From: Pedobacter cryoconitis
GTDB taxonomy: Bacteria > Bacteroidota > Bacteroidia > Sphingobacteriales > Sphingobacteriaceae
NCBI GenBank assembly: GCA_019352875.1
Contig: JAAAFW010000015.1
Coordinates: 186,001 to 250,000 of the forward strand
Length of the DNA: 64,000 nt
Reading direction: 5' to 3'
Translations under genes and position numbers: made by a program
Shown: positions 8,017 through 15,321 of the stretch, in pieces
Layout of the letters: each line of letters begins with the position of its first letter
Numbering within the stretch: the first letter of the stretch is position 1
Notes under the pieces: model-generated
What the model was told of the DNA's origin: nothing
What the model saw: only the letters and a program-made list of their open reading frames with translations
Database searches by the model: none

Positions 8017-9567
8017 ATGAGCCCTTTAAAAAGACAACTGCTAATTATTACCGTTATTCTCGCCGCAATTATGGAGTTAATAGATACTTCAATTGTGAAT
8101 GTTGCTTTATCGTATATGAGTGGGAATTTGGGCTCCACGATAGAAGATACGGCCTGGGTAATCACTTCTTATGCAATAGCAAATGTAATTATCATTCCCA
8201 TTACCGGATTTCTAACGGCCAAACTGGGCAGAAGAAATTATTATATCGGATCGGTTATCCTGTTTACATTCTGTTCGCTATTATGTGGTCAGGCCAATGG
8301 GATCTGGATGCTTGTGTTATTTAGATTTCTTCAGGGGCTTGGCGGAGGTGCGCTTCTCTCTGTTTCCCAGGCAGTCGTTTTTGAACTTTTCCCCAAAGAA
8401 AAACAAGGTGTAGCAGGTGCTTTGTTTGGACTGGGTGTGTTTATTGGCCCCACTATAGGCCCTACACTAGGTGGGATTATAACCGAACATCTAAGCTGGC
8501 CCTGGATTTTCTATATCAATGTGCCTATTGGGATAGCCGTTGCAATTTCATGCTATTTTCTATTGACCGAATCACCTGTAAAGTTGGCCGTTAAAAGAAT
8601 CGACTGGACAGGGATACTATTATTGGTTGTCGGTATCAGTACTTTACAAACCGTCCTGGAAAGGGGTGAGACTGAAGATTGGTTTTCAACGGCATATATT
8701 TGCTGGTTTACAGCTATTGCCGTAATAAGCCTGACCATTTTTGTGTTCTGGGAACTCAAGATCAGCAACCCGGTAGTGAATCTCAGGGTGCTTAAAAGCA
8801 AGACATTGAGTATATCTGCCTTATTGACTTTCGTGACGGGGATTGGCATGTTTACTTCCATATTTTTAACACCGGTAATTGCACAACGTTTGCTTGGTTT
8901 TACGCCGTCCCAGACCGGAATGCTTTTATTACCAGGTGCAATTCTCGCTTTGTTTGCACTGATACTATCTGGTAAACTACTCGAAAGAGGCGTATCTCCA
9001 ATCTTGATTACTGCTTGCGGTTTAATGTGTTTCATCTATTTCAACTGGCGTATGTCACTGATGAGCCTGGATACATCTGCGGCGGAGATTACAATGACCT
9101 TGATTTTCAGAGCACTGGGAATGGCATTTTTAACGGTTCCTTTAACAATAATGGCAGTGTCATCACTCAAACCTGAGGATATTCCACAGGGGGCTGCATT
9201 AAATAATATGATGCGTCAGCTTGGCGGATCTTTCGGAATTTCTATTATTAATACTTATTCTTTCCAGCGTATCGCATTTCACAGAGAGAATCTGATCAGC
9301 AATATCACAGCATCCAATCCTGCGGTTAACGAACGGATTACCAGTTATACAAATTATTTTATCAGTAAAGGTGTAAATGCATTTGAAGCTAAACAGAAAG
9401 CACTTTATCTGATCAATGCAAGTGTCGTTAAACAGTCAACTTTAATGAGCTATCTGGATTCGTATCTTTTGATCGGTGTATTATTTGCACTAGTATTACC
9501 ACTGCTGTTTTTTGTACGGAATGCCGGAAAGCGAAAGCCGCAGGCGATGATATTTTCAGATCACTAG
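8017..9567 (+). CDS. DHA2-family (EmrB/QacA-type) drug exporter
   Basis: A 516-residue inner-membrane proton-driven exporter with about 14 hydrophobic segments, the length and layout of the DHA2 branch of the major facilitator superfamily. It shows the family motif LIDTSIVNVALSYM in the first helix, the loop GFLTAKLGRRN (motif A), RFLQGLGGGALLSVSQA and the antiporter motif C-like GVFIGPTIGPTLGG. ATG 8017 gives a short N-terminus directly before helix 1. No HlyD/EmrA partner is adjacent. It lies between two tetR paralogues and has two ACTAAAT-type boxes upstream. Multidrug efflux is the likely role; substrates cannot be named. Confidence 0.92.
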   Translation: MSPLKRQLLIITVILAAIMELIDTSIVNVALSYMSGNLGSTIEDTAWVITSYAIANVIIIPITGFLTAKLGRRNYYIGSVILFTFCSLLCGQANGIWMLVLFRFLQGLGGGALLSVSQAVVFELFPKEKQGVAGALFGLGVFIGPTIGPTLGGIITEHLSWPWIFYINVPIGIAVAISCYFLLTESPVKLAVKRIDWTGILLLVVGISTLQTVLERGETEDWFSTAYICWFTAIAVISLTIFVFWELKISNPVVNLRVLKSKTLSISALLTFVTGIGMFTSIFLTPVIAQRLLGFTPSQTGMLLLPGAILALFALILSGKLLERGVSPILITACGLMCFIYFNWRMSLMSLDTSAAEITMTLIFRALGMAFLTVPLTIMAVSSLKPEDIPQGAALNNMMRQLGGSFGISIINTYSFQRIAFHRENLISNITASNPAVNERITSYTNYFISKGVNAFEAKQKALYLINASVVKQSTLMSYLDSYLLIGVLFALVLPLLFFVRNAGKRKPQAMIFSDH

Positions 9568-9617
9568 ATGTTGATGATACATAGGTTATATGTAGGATAA
9601 GAAAGAAATCTTCTTTT

Positions 9618-9625
9618 TATCTTTG
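9618..9625 (+). promoter_or_regulatory. -7 promoter element for tetR copy 2
   Basis: TATCTTTG matches TAnnTTTG, 80 bp before the start at 9705. No clear -33 TTTG at the proper spacing was seen. Confidence 0.4.
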
Positions 9626-9704
9626 AAAAATCGACAAACATTTACATTTTCCTTTGTTTACAGGAGAGAGGTTAAATTTTATTGATATTTTAATAAAACA
9701 AAAA

Positions 9705-10292
9705 ATGGGCAAGGCAGAGCGGACAAAACAATTTATTCTGGAGACAGCAGCTCCGATATTTAATCAGAAAGGAATTGCAGGCGTATCAATTGATAATATA
9801 TTGGATGCTGCAAAAGTTGCTAAAGGCTGCCTCTATGGTCATTTCGATAGTAAGAAGGATCTTTCCTATGCTGTAGTCGATTACGCTTTGACCGACCTTA
9901 AAGATAAGTTACATACTGTCGTTAATAAGCCTCAATCTCCTAAACTCAAGCTATTTGCCTATCTTGATTTTTATGCCAACCCTGTAAAATCGTATCTGGC
10001 GGGTGGTTGTCCAATGATTAATTTCGGTATGGAAGCTGATGACACAGACCAGGGTATCAAAAACAGGGTAAAAGAATCTATGCTGCGTTCACAGCAGTTG
10101 ATCGCTGGTATTATAGAAGATGGAAAGAGTGCTGGTGAATTTCAGGCAGACTGGGATTCCGAAGAGTTTGCAATAAAAATGTTCTCGCTTATTGAAGGTA
10201 GTATAGTTGTCAGCAGGGTTTTAGGAAACAAGAAACAGATGCTTCAAATGATTAAATTGCTGAAGGAAGAAATTGAGGGGAAGGTCATTTAA
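9705..10292 (+). CDS. TetR/AcrR family transcriptional regulator (copy 2)
   Basis: A 195-residue TetR repressor that is a clear paralogue of the one at 7094-7681: the same length, the same opening (KAERTKQFI), the same SYAVVDY segment after the HTH and the same GGCPMINFGMEADDT block. An in-frame start at 9654 would add 17 residues, but ATG 9705 aligns exactly with the paralogue. It follows the exporter by 137 bp with a -7 element between them. No AATGAAC-type palindrome lies in front of it. It probably controls the exporter via the ACTAAAT-type boxes, which is inference. Confidence 0.9.
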   Translation: MGKAERTKQFILETAAPIFNQKGIAGVSIDNILDAAKVAKGCLYGHFDSKKDLSYAVVDYALTDLKDKLHTVVNKPQSPKLKLFAYLDFYANPVKSYLAGGCPMINFGMEADDTDQGIKNRVKESMLRSQQLIAGIIEDGKSAGEFQADWDSEEFAIKMFSLIEGSIVVSRVLGNKKQMLQMIKLLKEEIEGKVI

Positions 10293-10293
10293 C

Positions 10294-11538
10294 TTATTTA
10301 ATATGCAACTTTGCGATATTTCTTTTAATGGTTGTGACTTGTTCTGCGGATTTAGTTAACTCAATTGCTGTTTGGTAATGTTTTAATGCTATTTCATCAT
10401 CTACATCTGTATACAGATTCCCCAATAATGCGTAATACAATGCATTATCATTTAATTTAAGTTTTTCGGCCTCATCGATAGCTGCTTGTTTACCATTTGT
10501 TTTAGATAATGTATAGGTACGATTTAGTGCTGCGATGGGGGAGTATTCGAATATAAGCAACTGGTTATAGAGCTGGAGAATGTTTTTCCATTTTTCGGTA
10601 CTATCCACTTTTTGTGTATGCCAATAAGCTATGCTCGCTTCCAGATGATATCTTGAAACCACTGTCCCGGTTGAGGCGCGTCCTAAGTAATAGATACCTT
10701 TTTCAATGAGTTCACGGTTCCAGAGGGTTTCATCCTGATCGTCATACAGGATAGATTCACCGCTTCCATTTTTTCTGGCTTCGAATCTTGAAGCATGAAA
10801 ACACATGAGGGCAAAAAGCGCGTTTACCTCAGGTAAATTAGTTGTTTTATTTTCTATCAAAAGGTAATTCAGGCGCATTGCTTCGGCGCAGAATTCTTTT
10901 CTTAAGGTTGTTTGCTGCGAGCTCGAATAGTAACCCTCCGAGAAAAGGAGATACAAAGTGGTGAGTACAGTGTCCAGCCGGCCGGATATTTCTGTCAGCG
11001 AAGGCTGTTCGATTCTAATATTTGCATCCCTGAGTTTTTCTTTCGCCCGGTTTATTCTTTTGTAGATAACTTCCTTGTTGGACAAAAATGCATCAGCAAT
11101 CTCCTGAATGCCGAAACCACAAAGCAAGTTTAAAGCCAGGGCAATCTGTGCATCAACCGAAATCGCGGAATGACAAACCGCAAATATCATTGCCAGTTGA
11201 CTGTCAGTTATGTTTTTGCTGGAAAAGTCAATGCTGAGCTCTTCAGTTATATTTGTAGATCTTTTGATCTCTTCTGAGATTTTTACCTCAAATATGGAGT
11301 TGTGTTTCAAATAATTCCTGGTTTTATTCTTAGCCACGGCATAAAGCCAGGCAGCAGGATTCTCCGGATTACCATTCATACCCCATATCTCGGTGGCAGC
11401 AAGGAAAGTTTCACTTACAATATCTTCCGCAATTTCTATGTGTTTAATACCAAAGAGATAGCAGAGTACAGAGACCATTTTTCGATACTCTGTTCTGAAT
11501 AAATGTGGTATAAGTTCTCTTTCTTCCATGTCGGACAT
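10294..11538 (-). CDS. ECF42-like RNA polymerase sigma factor with C-terminal TPR-like extension
   Basis: A 414-residue extracytoplasmic-function sigma factor of the long type. Sigma region 2 covers ~15-80 (FRTEYRKMVSVLCYLFG, IVSETFLAATEIW, PAAWLYAVAKNKTRNYLK) and region 4 ~110-175 (FGIQEIADAFLSNKEVIYKRINRAKEKL). A ~230-residue C-terminal domain of the DUF6596/TPR sort follows (EGYY, EALRLNYLL-like, AALNRTY, YYALLGNLY). This layout and the neighbouring DGPF/YCII protein are the hallmarks of the ECF42 group, which has no classical anti-sigma factor; the C-terminal extension is thought to regulate it. A second ATG at 11529 is possible. It converges on tetR copy 2 with a 1-bp gap. Confidence 0.9.
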   Translation of the reverse strand: MSDMEERELIPHLFRTEYRKMVSVLCYLFGIKHIEIAEDIVSETFLAATEIWGMNGNPENPAAWLYAVAKNKTRNYLKHNSIFEVKISEEIKRSTNITEELSIDFSSKNITDSQLAMIFAVCHSAISVDAQIALALNLLCGFGIQEIADAFLSNKEVIYKRINRAKEKLRDANIRIEQPSLTEISGRLDTVLTTLYLLFSEGYYSSSQQTTLRKEFCAEAMRLNYLLIENKTTNLPEVNALFALMCFHASRFEARKNGSGESILYDDQDETLWNRELIEKGIYYLGRASTGTVVSRYHLEASIAYWHTQKVDSTEKWKNILQLYNQLLIFEYSPIAALNRTYTLSKTNGKQAAIDEAEKLKLNDNALYYALLGNLYTDVDDEIALKHYQTAIELTKSAEQVTTIKRNIAKLHIK

Positions 11539-11588
11539 TTATATAAAAGCAGGCCCCTTTTAAAGAGTCCTGCCCTTGATATCATATG

Positions 11589-11939
11589 CTAATCTTCTGC
11601 GTGAGTCGCCTTTCTGATCTCCACATTTCCTCCTAATTGTAGTATAGGACAGTCTTTTGCAATCGACACTGCTTCATCGTAATTATCTACCTTTACGAAA
11701 ATTAAACCTCCAATAGATTCTTTAATCTCGGCATAGGGTCCGTCGGTGACACTTTTATTGGATTTAACAATCTTACCGGCAGTATCCCAGCGCTGTAGTG
11801 GTTTGGCGAGTTTATTTTGCGCACCTATTCCTCCGAGCCAATCCTGCCATAGTTTAACAGAAGCTTGTAGTTGTTCTGGCGACGGTTGTTCCTCTTTGGT
11901 GTTAAAATCTCTTCTGAATATTAATATGAATTCTTCCAT
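11589..11939 (-). CDS. YCII/DGPF-domain protein
   Basis: A 116-residue small cytoplasmic protein of the YCII-related (DGPF) family, with the signature VTDGPYAEIKE (~68-78), GGLIFVKVDNYDEAVSIAKDCP and a beta-rich ferredoxin-like fold. The frame is open upstream to 12026, but ATG 11939 (MEEFILIFRRD) is where family members start. Its biochemical role is unknown. It is the expected partner and probable target of the ECF42-type sigma factor 50 bp downstream in the same direction. Confidence 0.88.
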   Translation of the reverse strand: MEEFILIFRRDFNTKEEQPSPEQLQASVKLWQDWLGGIGAQNKLAKPLQRWDTAGKIVKSNKSVTDGPYAEIKESIGGLIFVKVDNYDEAVSIAKDCPILQLGGNVEIRKATHAED

Positions 11940-12135
11940 AATCAAATGATAATATTTTTTACTAGTTATGAGCCTGTTTAAATTTAGATGATAAAATTGT
12001 TTATAACTTATTTTTAAGCGAAACAAGGACTATTTATTTCTGGTAGCCTTCCTACCTGAAATGAATAGGATGTGGTTGCAGCTAAAAAGAAGTACAAACA
12101 AATGATCAGATGAATTTTAAACAAGCTCTATACTA

Positions 12136-12588
12136 TTAACTGAACTGACCTACCTGATAAGTCCCTGCCTGAGTTGGAAATGCCAGGTTCAGGCGGTTCC
12201 ATGTGTTTATTGTTGTTATAGCAAATGTAAGATCGATAAGCTCTTGTTCAGTAAATTCTTTTATAGCCTCCTGATATACGACATCTGATACGTCACAGGC
12301 GGTGACTGCTTCTGCCCAGCCTAAGGCTGCCCGTTCTCTTGTGGTATAGTAAGGTGTTTCCCTCCAGGCACTTAATCCGTACAGTCGTTGTTCTGTTTCT
12401 CCCTTTGCGCGCGCATCTTTTGAATGCATATCCAGACAGAAGGCGCAGGAATTAATTTGCGATACCCTGAAGAATACCAGTTCAAGCAATGCATTTTCTA
12501 ATGCTGATTTTTTTAGATAACCGCCTATATTATAAAGCAGTTTTAATGCATTTTGTCCTTTTTCCTGAATGTTGATTCTCTGTTCCAT
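12136..12588 (-). CDS. AhpD-like carboxymuconolactone decarboxylase family protein
   Basis: A 150-residue all-helical protein with the redox motif CAFCLDMH (CxxC-xxx-H, ~52-59), typical of AhpD-like alkylhydroperoxidases. The following helix contains WRETPYYTTRERAALGWAEAVT, another family hallmark. It is likely a peroxidase or thiol-disulfide protein rather than a true decarboxylase. It leads a same-strand group with the YCII protein and the ECF sigma factor. Such proteins accompany the related ECF41 sigma factors, so a cluster containing both partner types is notable. Confidence 0.88.
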   Translation of the reverse strand: MEQRINIQEKGQNALKLLYNIGGYLKKSALENALLELVFFRVSQINSCAFCLDMHSKDARAKGETEQRLYGLSAWRETPYYTTRERAALGWAEAVTACDVSDVVYQEAIKEFTEQELIDLTFAITTINTWNRLNLAFPTQAGTYQVGQFS

Positions 12589-12694
12589 TTTTTGAAATTT
12601 TATTGGTTAAAATCTAATGACAACTGAATTCCGGATACTGGACATTTGCTGAGAATTATTTTTATATTTCTTCTCCGGCATATGTTAATGACAG

Positions 12695-12716
12695 ATAAAG
12701 ATAAAAAACTCTTAAT
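12695..12716. promoter_or_regulatory. Candidate Rrf2 operator upstream of the Rrf2 gene
   Basis: ATAAAGA-N8-TCTTAAT (arms match at 6 of 7 positions), 30 bp before the Rrf2 start. The arrangement of arm sequence and 8-bp spacer is the same as the perfect site TAAAAGA-N8-TCTTTTA upstream of the flavohemoglobin gene at 14571-14592. Confidence 0.5.
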
Positions 12717-12746
12717 TTTATTATTATATCTAACTTTGTATGTTAT

Positions 12747-13184
12747 ATGGGGATCTTTTCAAAGACTTGTGAATATGCCATGCGGGCGGTATTTTTTATT
12801 GCACACCGGACAGCTGAAGGAGGGAAGGTAGGTATAAAAGAAATTGCTGAAGGTATAGATTCCCCGGAGCATTTCTTAGCAAAAATTCTGCAGGACTTAA
12901 GCAGACGCAATATTGTCAAATCTGCGAAAGGACCAAACGGAGGTTTCTATATGGACAATATCAGCTTAAAAAGGAGATTGTCTGAAGTAGTGGAAGCGGT
13001 AGACGGAAATGGATTGTTTACAGGATGTGGACTTGGTTTACATTATTGTTCTGAGACTAATCCTTGTCCGCTTCACAACGAATTTAAAGTGATTAGAAAT
13101 CAGATTTTTAATATGCTGCAAAACACAACTATAGAAGATTTTAATGAAGATCTGAATCTTGGAATTACAAGCTTGAAAAAATAG
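12747..13184 (+). CDS. Rrf2-family (NsrR-like) iron-sulfur transcriptional regulator
   Basis: A 145-residue Rrf2 regulator. The winged HTH spans ~1-80 (SKTCEYAMRAVFFIAHRT, SPEHFLAKILQDLSRRNIVKSAKGPNGGF). Three cysteines in CGLGLHYCSETNPCPLH (~91-107) are placed as in the [2Fe-2S]/[4Fe-4S] site of IscR and NsrR. Convergent placement next to flavohemoglobin makes a nitric-oxide sensor role likely. The conserved start SKTCEYAMRA supports ATG 12747. A palindrome of the same form occurs in its own and the hmp promoter, suggesting autoregulation. Confidence 0.88.
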   Translation: MGIFSKTCEYAMRAVFFIAHRTAEGGKVGIKEIAEGIDSPEHFLAKILQDLSRRNIVKSAKGPNGGFYMDNISLKRRLSEVVEAVDGNGLFTGCGLGLHYCSETNPCPLHNEFKVIRNQIFNMLQNTTIEDFNEDLNLGITSLKK

Positions 13185-13188
13185 ATTT

Positions 13189-13225
13189 AAAAAGGTACAG
13201 CCAATTGTTGTTAACCCGCTGTACC
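13189..13225 (-). terminator. Terminator of the flavohemoglobin gene
   Basis: Perfect 8-bp inverted repeat GGTACAGC (13194-13201) and GCTGTACC (13218-13225), followed in minus-strand RNA by a short U-run (13189-13193). It lies 16 bp beyond the hmp stop. Confidence 0.65.
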
Positions 13226-13240
13226 CCTTCAGGGAAAAGA

Positions 13241-14449
13241 TTAAATCAGTTGAAGTGTCTGAGGACCGAATTCTTCAAAGTAGATTGAACTTTTGCTGAC
13301 ACCTATATTAATCAGATCTTTGTACTGTTTCTCTATAAATGGCACTGGGCCGCAAACATAGTAAACCGTCTGATCGGTGTGTATGTCTTTTTCAAGCTTA
13401 TTAAGATCTACCCAGCCTTCATAATGATTTTCCAGATCTGTTTCCGATCCAATGTTATTATAGAAGATATGTTTTTGAATATGCGGGTTTTCGGCAGTCC
13501 ATTTTTCCACGTCCTCTTTAAATGCATGTACATTCTTGTCCCGGCACCCATGAATCCAGGTTCCCTGACGTTGGCCGCCTTTAACCAGGTTTTCTAGCAT
13601 ACTTAGCAGGGGTGTCTGTCCGACTCCTCCGCTTATAAATACTACCGGTCCGTTATGATCTTTTAAAAAGAAGTTTCCTGCAGGTGCTGATACGTCAATA
13701 AGATCGCCAATGTGAATGTTCTGGTGCAGATGATTGCTGATCATTCCTTCCGGTGTATCCTGAATACCTGCTTCTCTTTTAACAGATATACGGTAGTATT
13801 GGCCATTTGGGCCACTAGAAATACTATATTGTCGTGGTTGCAGAAGATTGATTTCAGGTAAAAACAGGCGGATGCTTACGTATTGGCCGGGTGCAAAGTC
13901 TGCTACTTCACCGTGATCTGCGGGATAAAGGTAGAAAGAAGTGATTTCTGCTGATTCTACAACCTTATTTTTTACTAAAAATGGTCTCCAGCCAGACCAG
14001 CCACCCGCTTTCTGAACTTGCTGGATATACAAACTGCTTTCATGACCAGACATCAGTCCTGCCAATTGGAAATAGGCTACTTCCCAGGCTTTTAGTAATT
14101 CAGCTGTTGCGGTTTCTCCCAGCACTTCTGCAATCGAGGCCAGAAGATGTTTTCCAACGATCTGGTAATGTTCTGGTCTGATGCTCAAACTGGTATGTTT
14201 CTGACCAATATGATCAAGAACAGGCAACAACACTTCGGGATTTTCAATATGCTCTGCATAAGCTAGAACCGCCATTGCCAATGCAGTTTGTTGCTTGCCA
14301 TTATGCTGGTTTGCCATGTTGAAGACATGTTTGAGTTCTGGATTGTGTTCAAACATGCGTTTATAGAAGTAAGTTGTTAAGAGTACTCCGTGTTCTTTGA
14401 GGATAGGCACCGTAGCTTTAACGAGTTTTTTTTGTTGAGAAGTAATCAT
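13241..14449 (-). CDS. hmp: Flavohemoglobin, nitric oxide dioxygenase
   Basis: A 402-residue cytoplasmic enzyme that oxidises NO to nitrate with O2 and NAD(P)H, at the normal length. The globin domain is ~1-140, with the B10 Tyr in LLTTYFYKRMF and the proximal His in HIGQKHTSLSIRPEHY. The FAD domain follows (RQYSISSGPNGQYYRISVKRE), then the NAD domain (GGVGQTPLLSMLENL, YYVCGPVPFI). It faces the NsrR-like Rrf2 gene and shares its candidate operator. The upstream region also holds a 17-bp direct repeat (14497-14513 and 14580-14596). Confidence 0.96.
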   Translation of the reverse strand: MITSQQKKLVKATVPILKEHGVLLTTYFYKRMFEHNPELKHVFNMANQHNGKQQTALAMAVLAYAEHIENPEVLLPVLDHIGQKHTSLSIRPEHYQIVGKHLLASIAEVLGETATAELLKAWEVAYFQLAGLMSGHESSLYIQQVQKAGGWSGWRPFLVKNKVVESAEITSFYLYPADHGEVADFAPGQYVSIRLFLPEINLLQPRQYSISSGPNGQYYRISVKREAGIQDTPEGMISNHLHQNIHIGDLIDVSAPAGNFFLKDHNGPVVFISGGVGQTPLLSMLENLVKGGQRQGTWIHGCRDKNVHAFKEDVEKWTAENPHIQKHIFYNNIGSETDLENHYEGWVDLNKLEKDIHTDQTVYYVCGPVPFIEKQYKDLINIGVSKSSIYFEEFGPQTLQLI

Positions 14450-14570
14450 AATTATAAGTTTGAAATAACATAATACATTAACCAGATAATAACACCTTTT
14501 TGTCTTTTATTATAGGGTTATAATAGTTTGATTTTTAATTCCAGTAAAAGTATGTTATGGTTCTCTTATA

Positions 14571-14592
14571 TAAAAGATGTTTTTGTCTTTTA
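14571..14592. promoter_or_regulatory. Candidate Rrf2/NsrR operator of hmp
   Basis: TAAAAGA-N8-TCTTTTA is a perfect inverted repeat, 122 bp upstream of the hmp start. A half-site copy of the right arm lies at 14503-14509 inside the 17-bp direct repeat beginning TTTTTGTCTTTTA. The same form is found upstream of the Rrf2 gene. Confidence 0.6.
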
Positions 14593-14641
14593 TTATTTTA
14601 TTGCTTTTTGCTGATAATAATAATTGGATGGGGAGGTGTCC

Positions 14642-15319
14642 TTATTCTCCCGGACGGACAATAAGCATATAACCTGCACCACGTACATTTACAATACTCA
14701 CTGCGGGATCTTCTTTAAGATGGGCACGAAGCCTGCTGATAAATACATCGAGGCTTCTGCCTGTAAAAAAACTCTCATAGTCCCAAAACTCCTCCAGGAT
14801 TTCTTTCCTTTTTATGATCGAGTTTTTATTTTCAAAGAGTTTTTTAAGCAACTCGGACTCCCGGTAAGAAAGTCTGATATATTTATCATCCAGTATAAGC
14901 CGCTGATTTTTGAAATCTGCGAAGTACTTACCGATCATATCCCGTTTGATCAGGTCGGGATTTCTCAGCTTAAGCTGAAAGTTCATCCTAACAATTAATT
15001 CATCGATACTAAATGGTTTTTTTAAATAATCGTTTGCACCTATTTCGAAACCATAAACAACATCTTTCGTTTGCGTTCTGGCAGTTACAAAAATGATAGG
15101 TATTTTCAGGTCTGTTTCTCTGATTTTTGAAGCGAGTGTGAATCCATCTGTCTCCGGCATCATAATGTCAAGAACAATAATATCCGGTTTTTCGGCAATA
15201 AAGCTACCTAAGGCTTCTTTTGCATTGGTAAAATGTGAAACTTTATATCCCTTATAAAGAAGGCTATCAGCAACAATTTTAGCCAGTCCCTGTTCGTCTT
15301 CTATGTATAATACGTTCAT
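14642..15319 (-). CDS. OmpR-family response regulator
   Basis: A 225-residue response regulator. The receiver domain is ~1-115: acidic pair IEDE (6-9), phospho-acceptor Asp in IIVLDIMMPETDG (~51), Thr/Ser in VTARTQ and Lys in YLKKPFS. A C-terminal winged helix (RLSYRESELLKKLFEN, FWDYESFFTGRSLDVFISRLRAHL, VRGAGYML) binds DNA. It lies 2 bp after the histidine kinase gene, so the two are co-transcribed. The FFTGRSLDV variant is common in Bacteroidota regulators. The target is unknown. Confidence 0.95.
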   Translation of the reverse strand: MNVLYIEDEQGLAKIVADSLLYKGYKVSHFTNAKEALGSFIAEKPDIIVLDIMMPETDGFTLASKIRETDLKIPIIFVTARTQTKDVVYGFEIGANDYLKKPFSIDELIVRMNFQLKLRNPDLIKRDMIGKYFADFKNQRLILDDKYIRLSYRESELLKKLFENKNSIIKRKEILEEFWDYESFFTGRSLDVFISRLRAHLKEDPAVSIVNVRGAGYMLIVRPGE

Positions 15320-15321
15320 AA

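Noticed and set aside
7848-8165. Long minus-strand frame across the exporter promoter
   Set aside because: It overlaps the exporter start and operators, has no recognisable protein features and is best explained as a chance frame.
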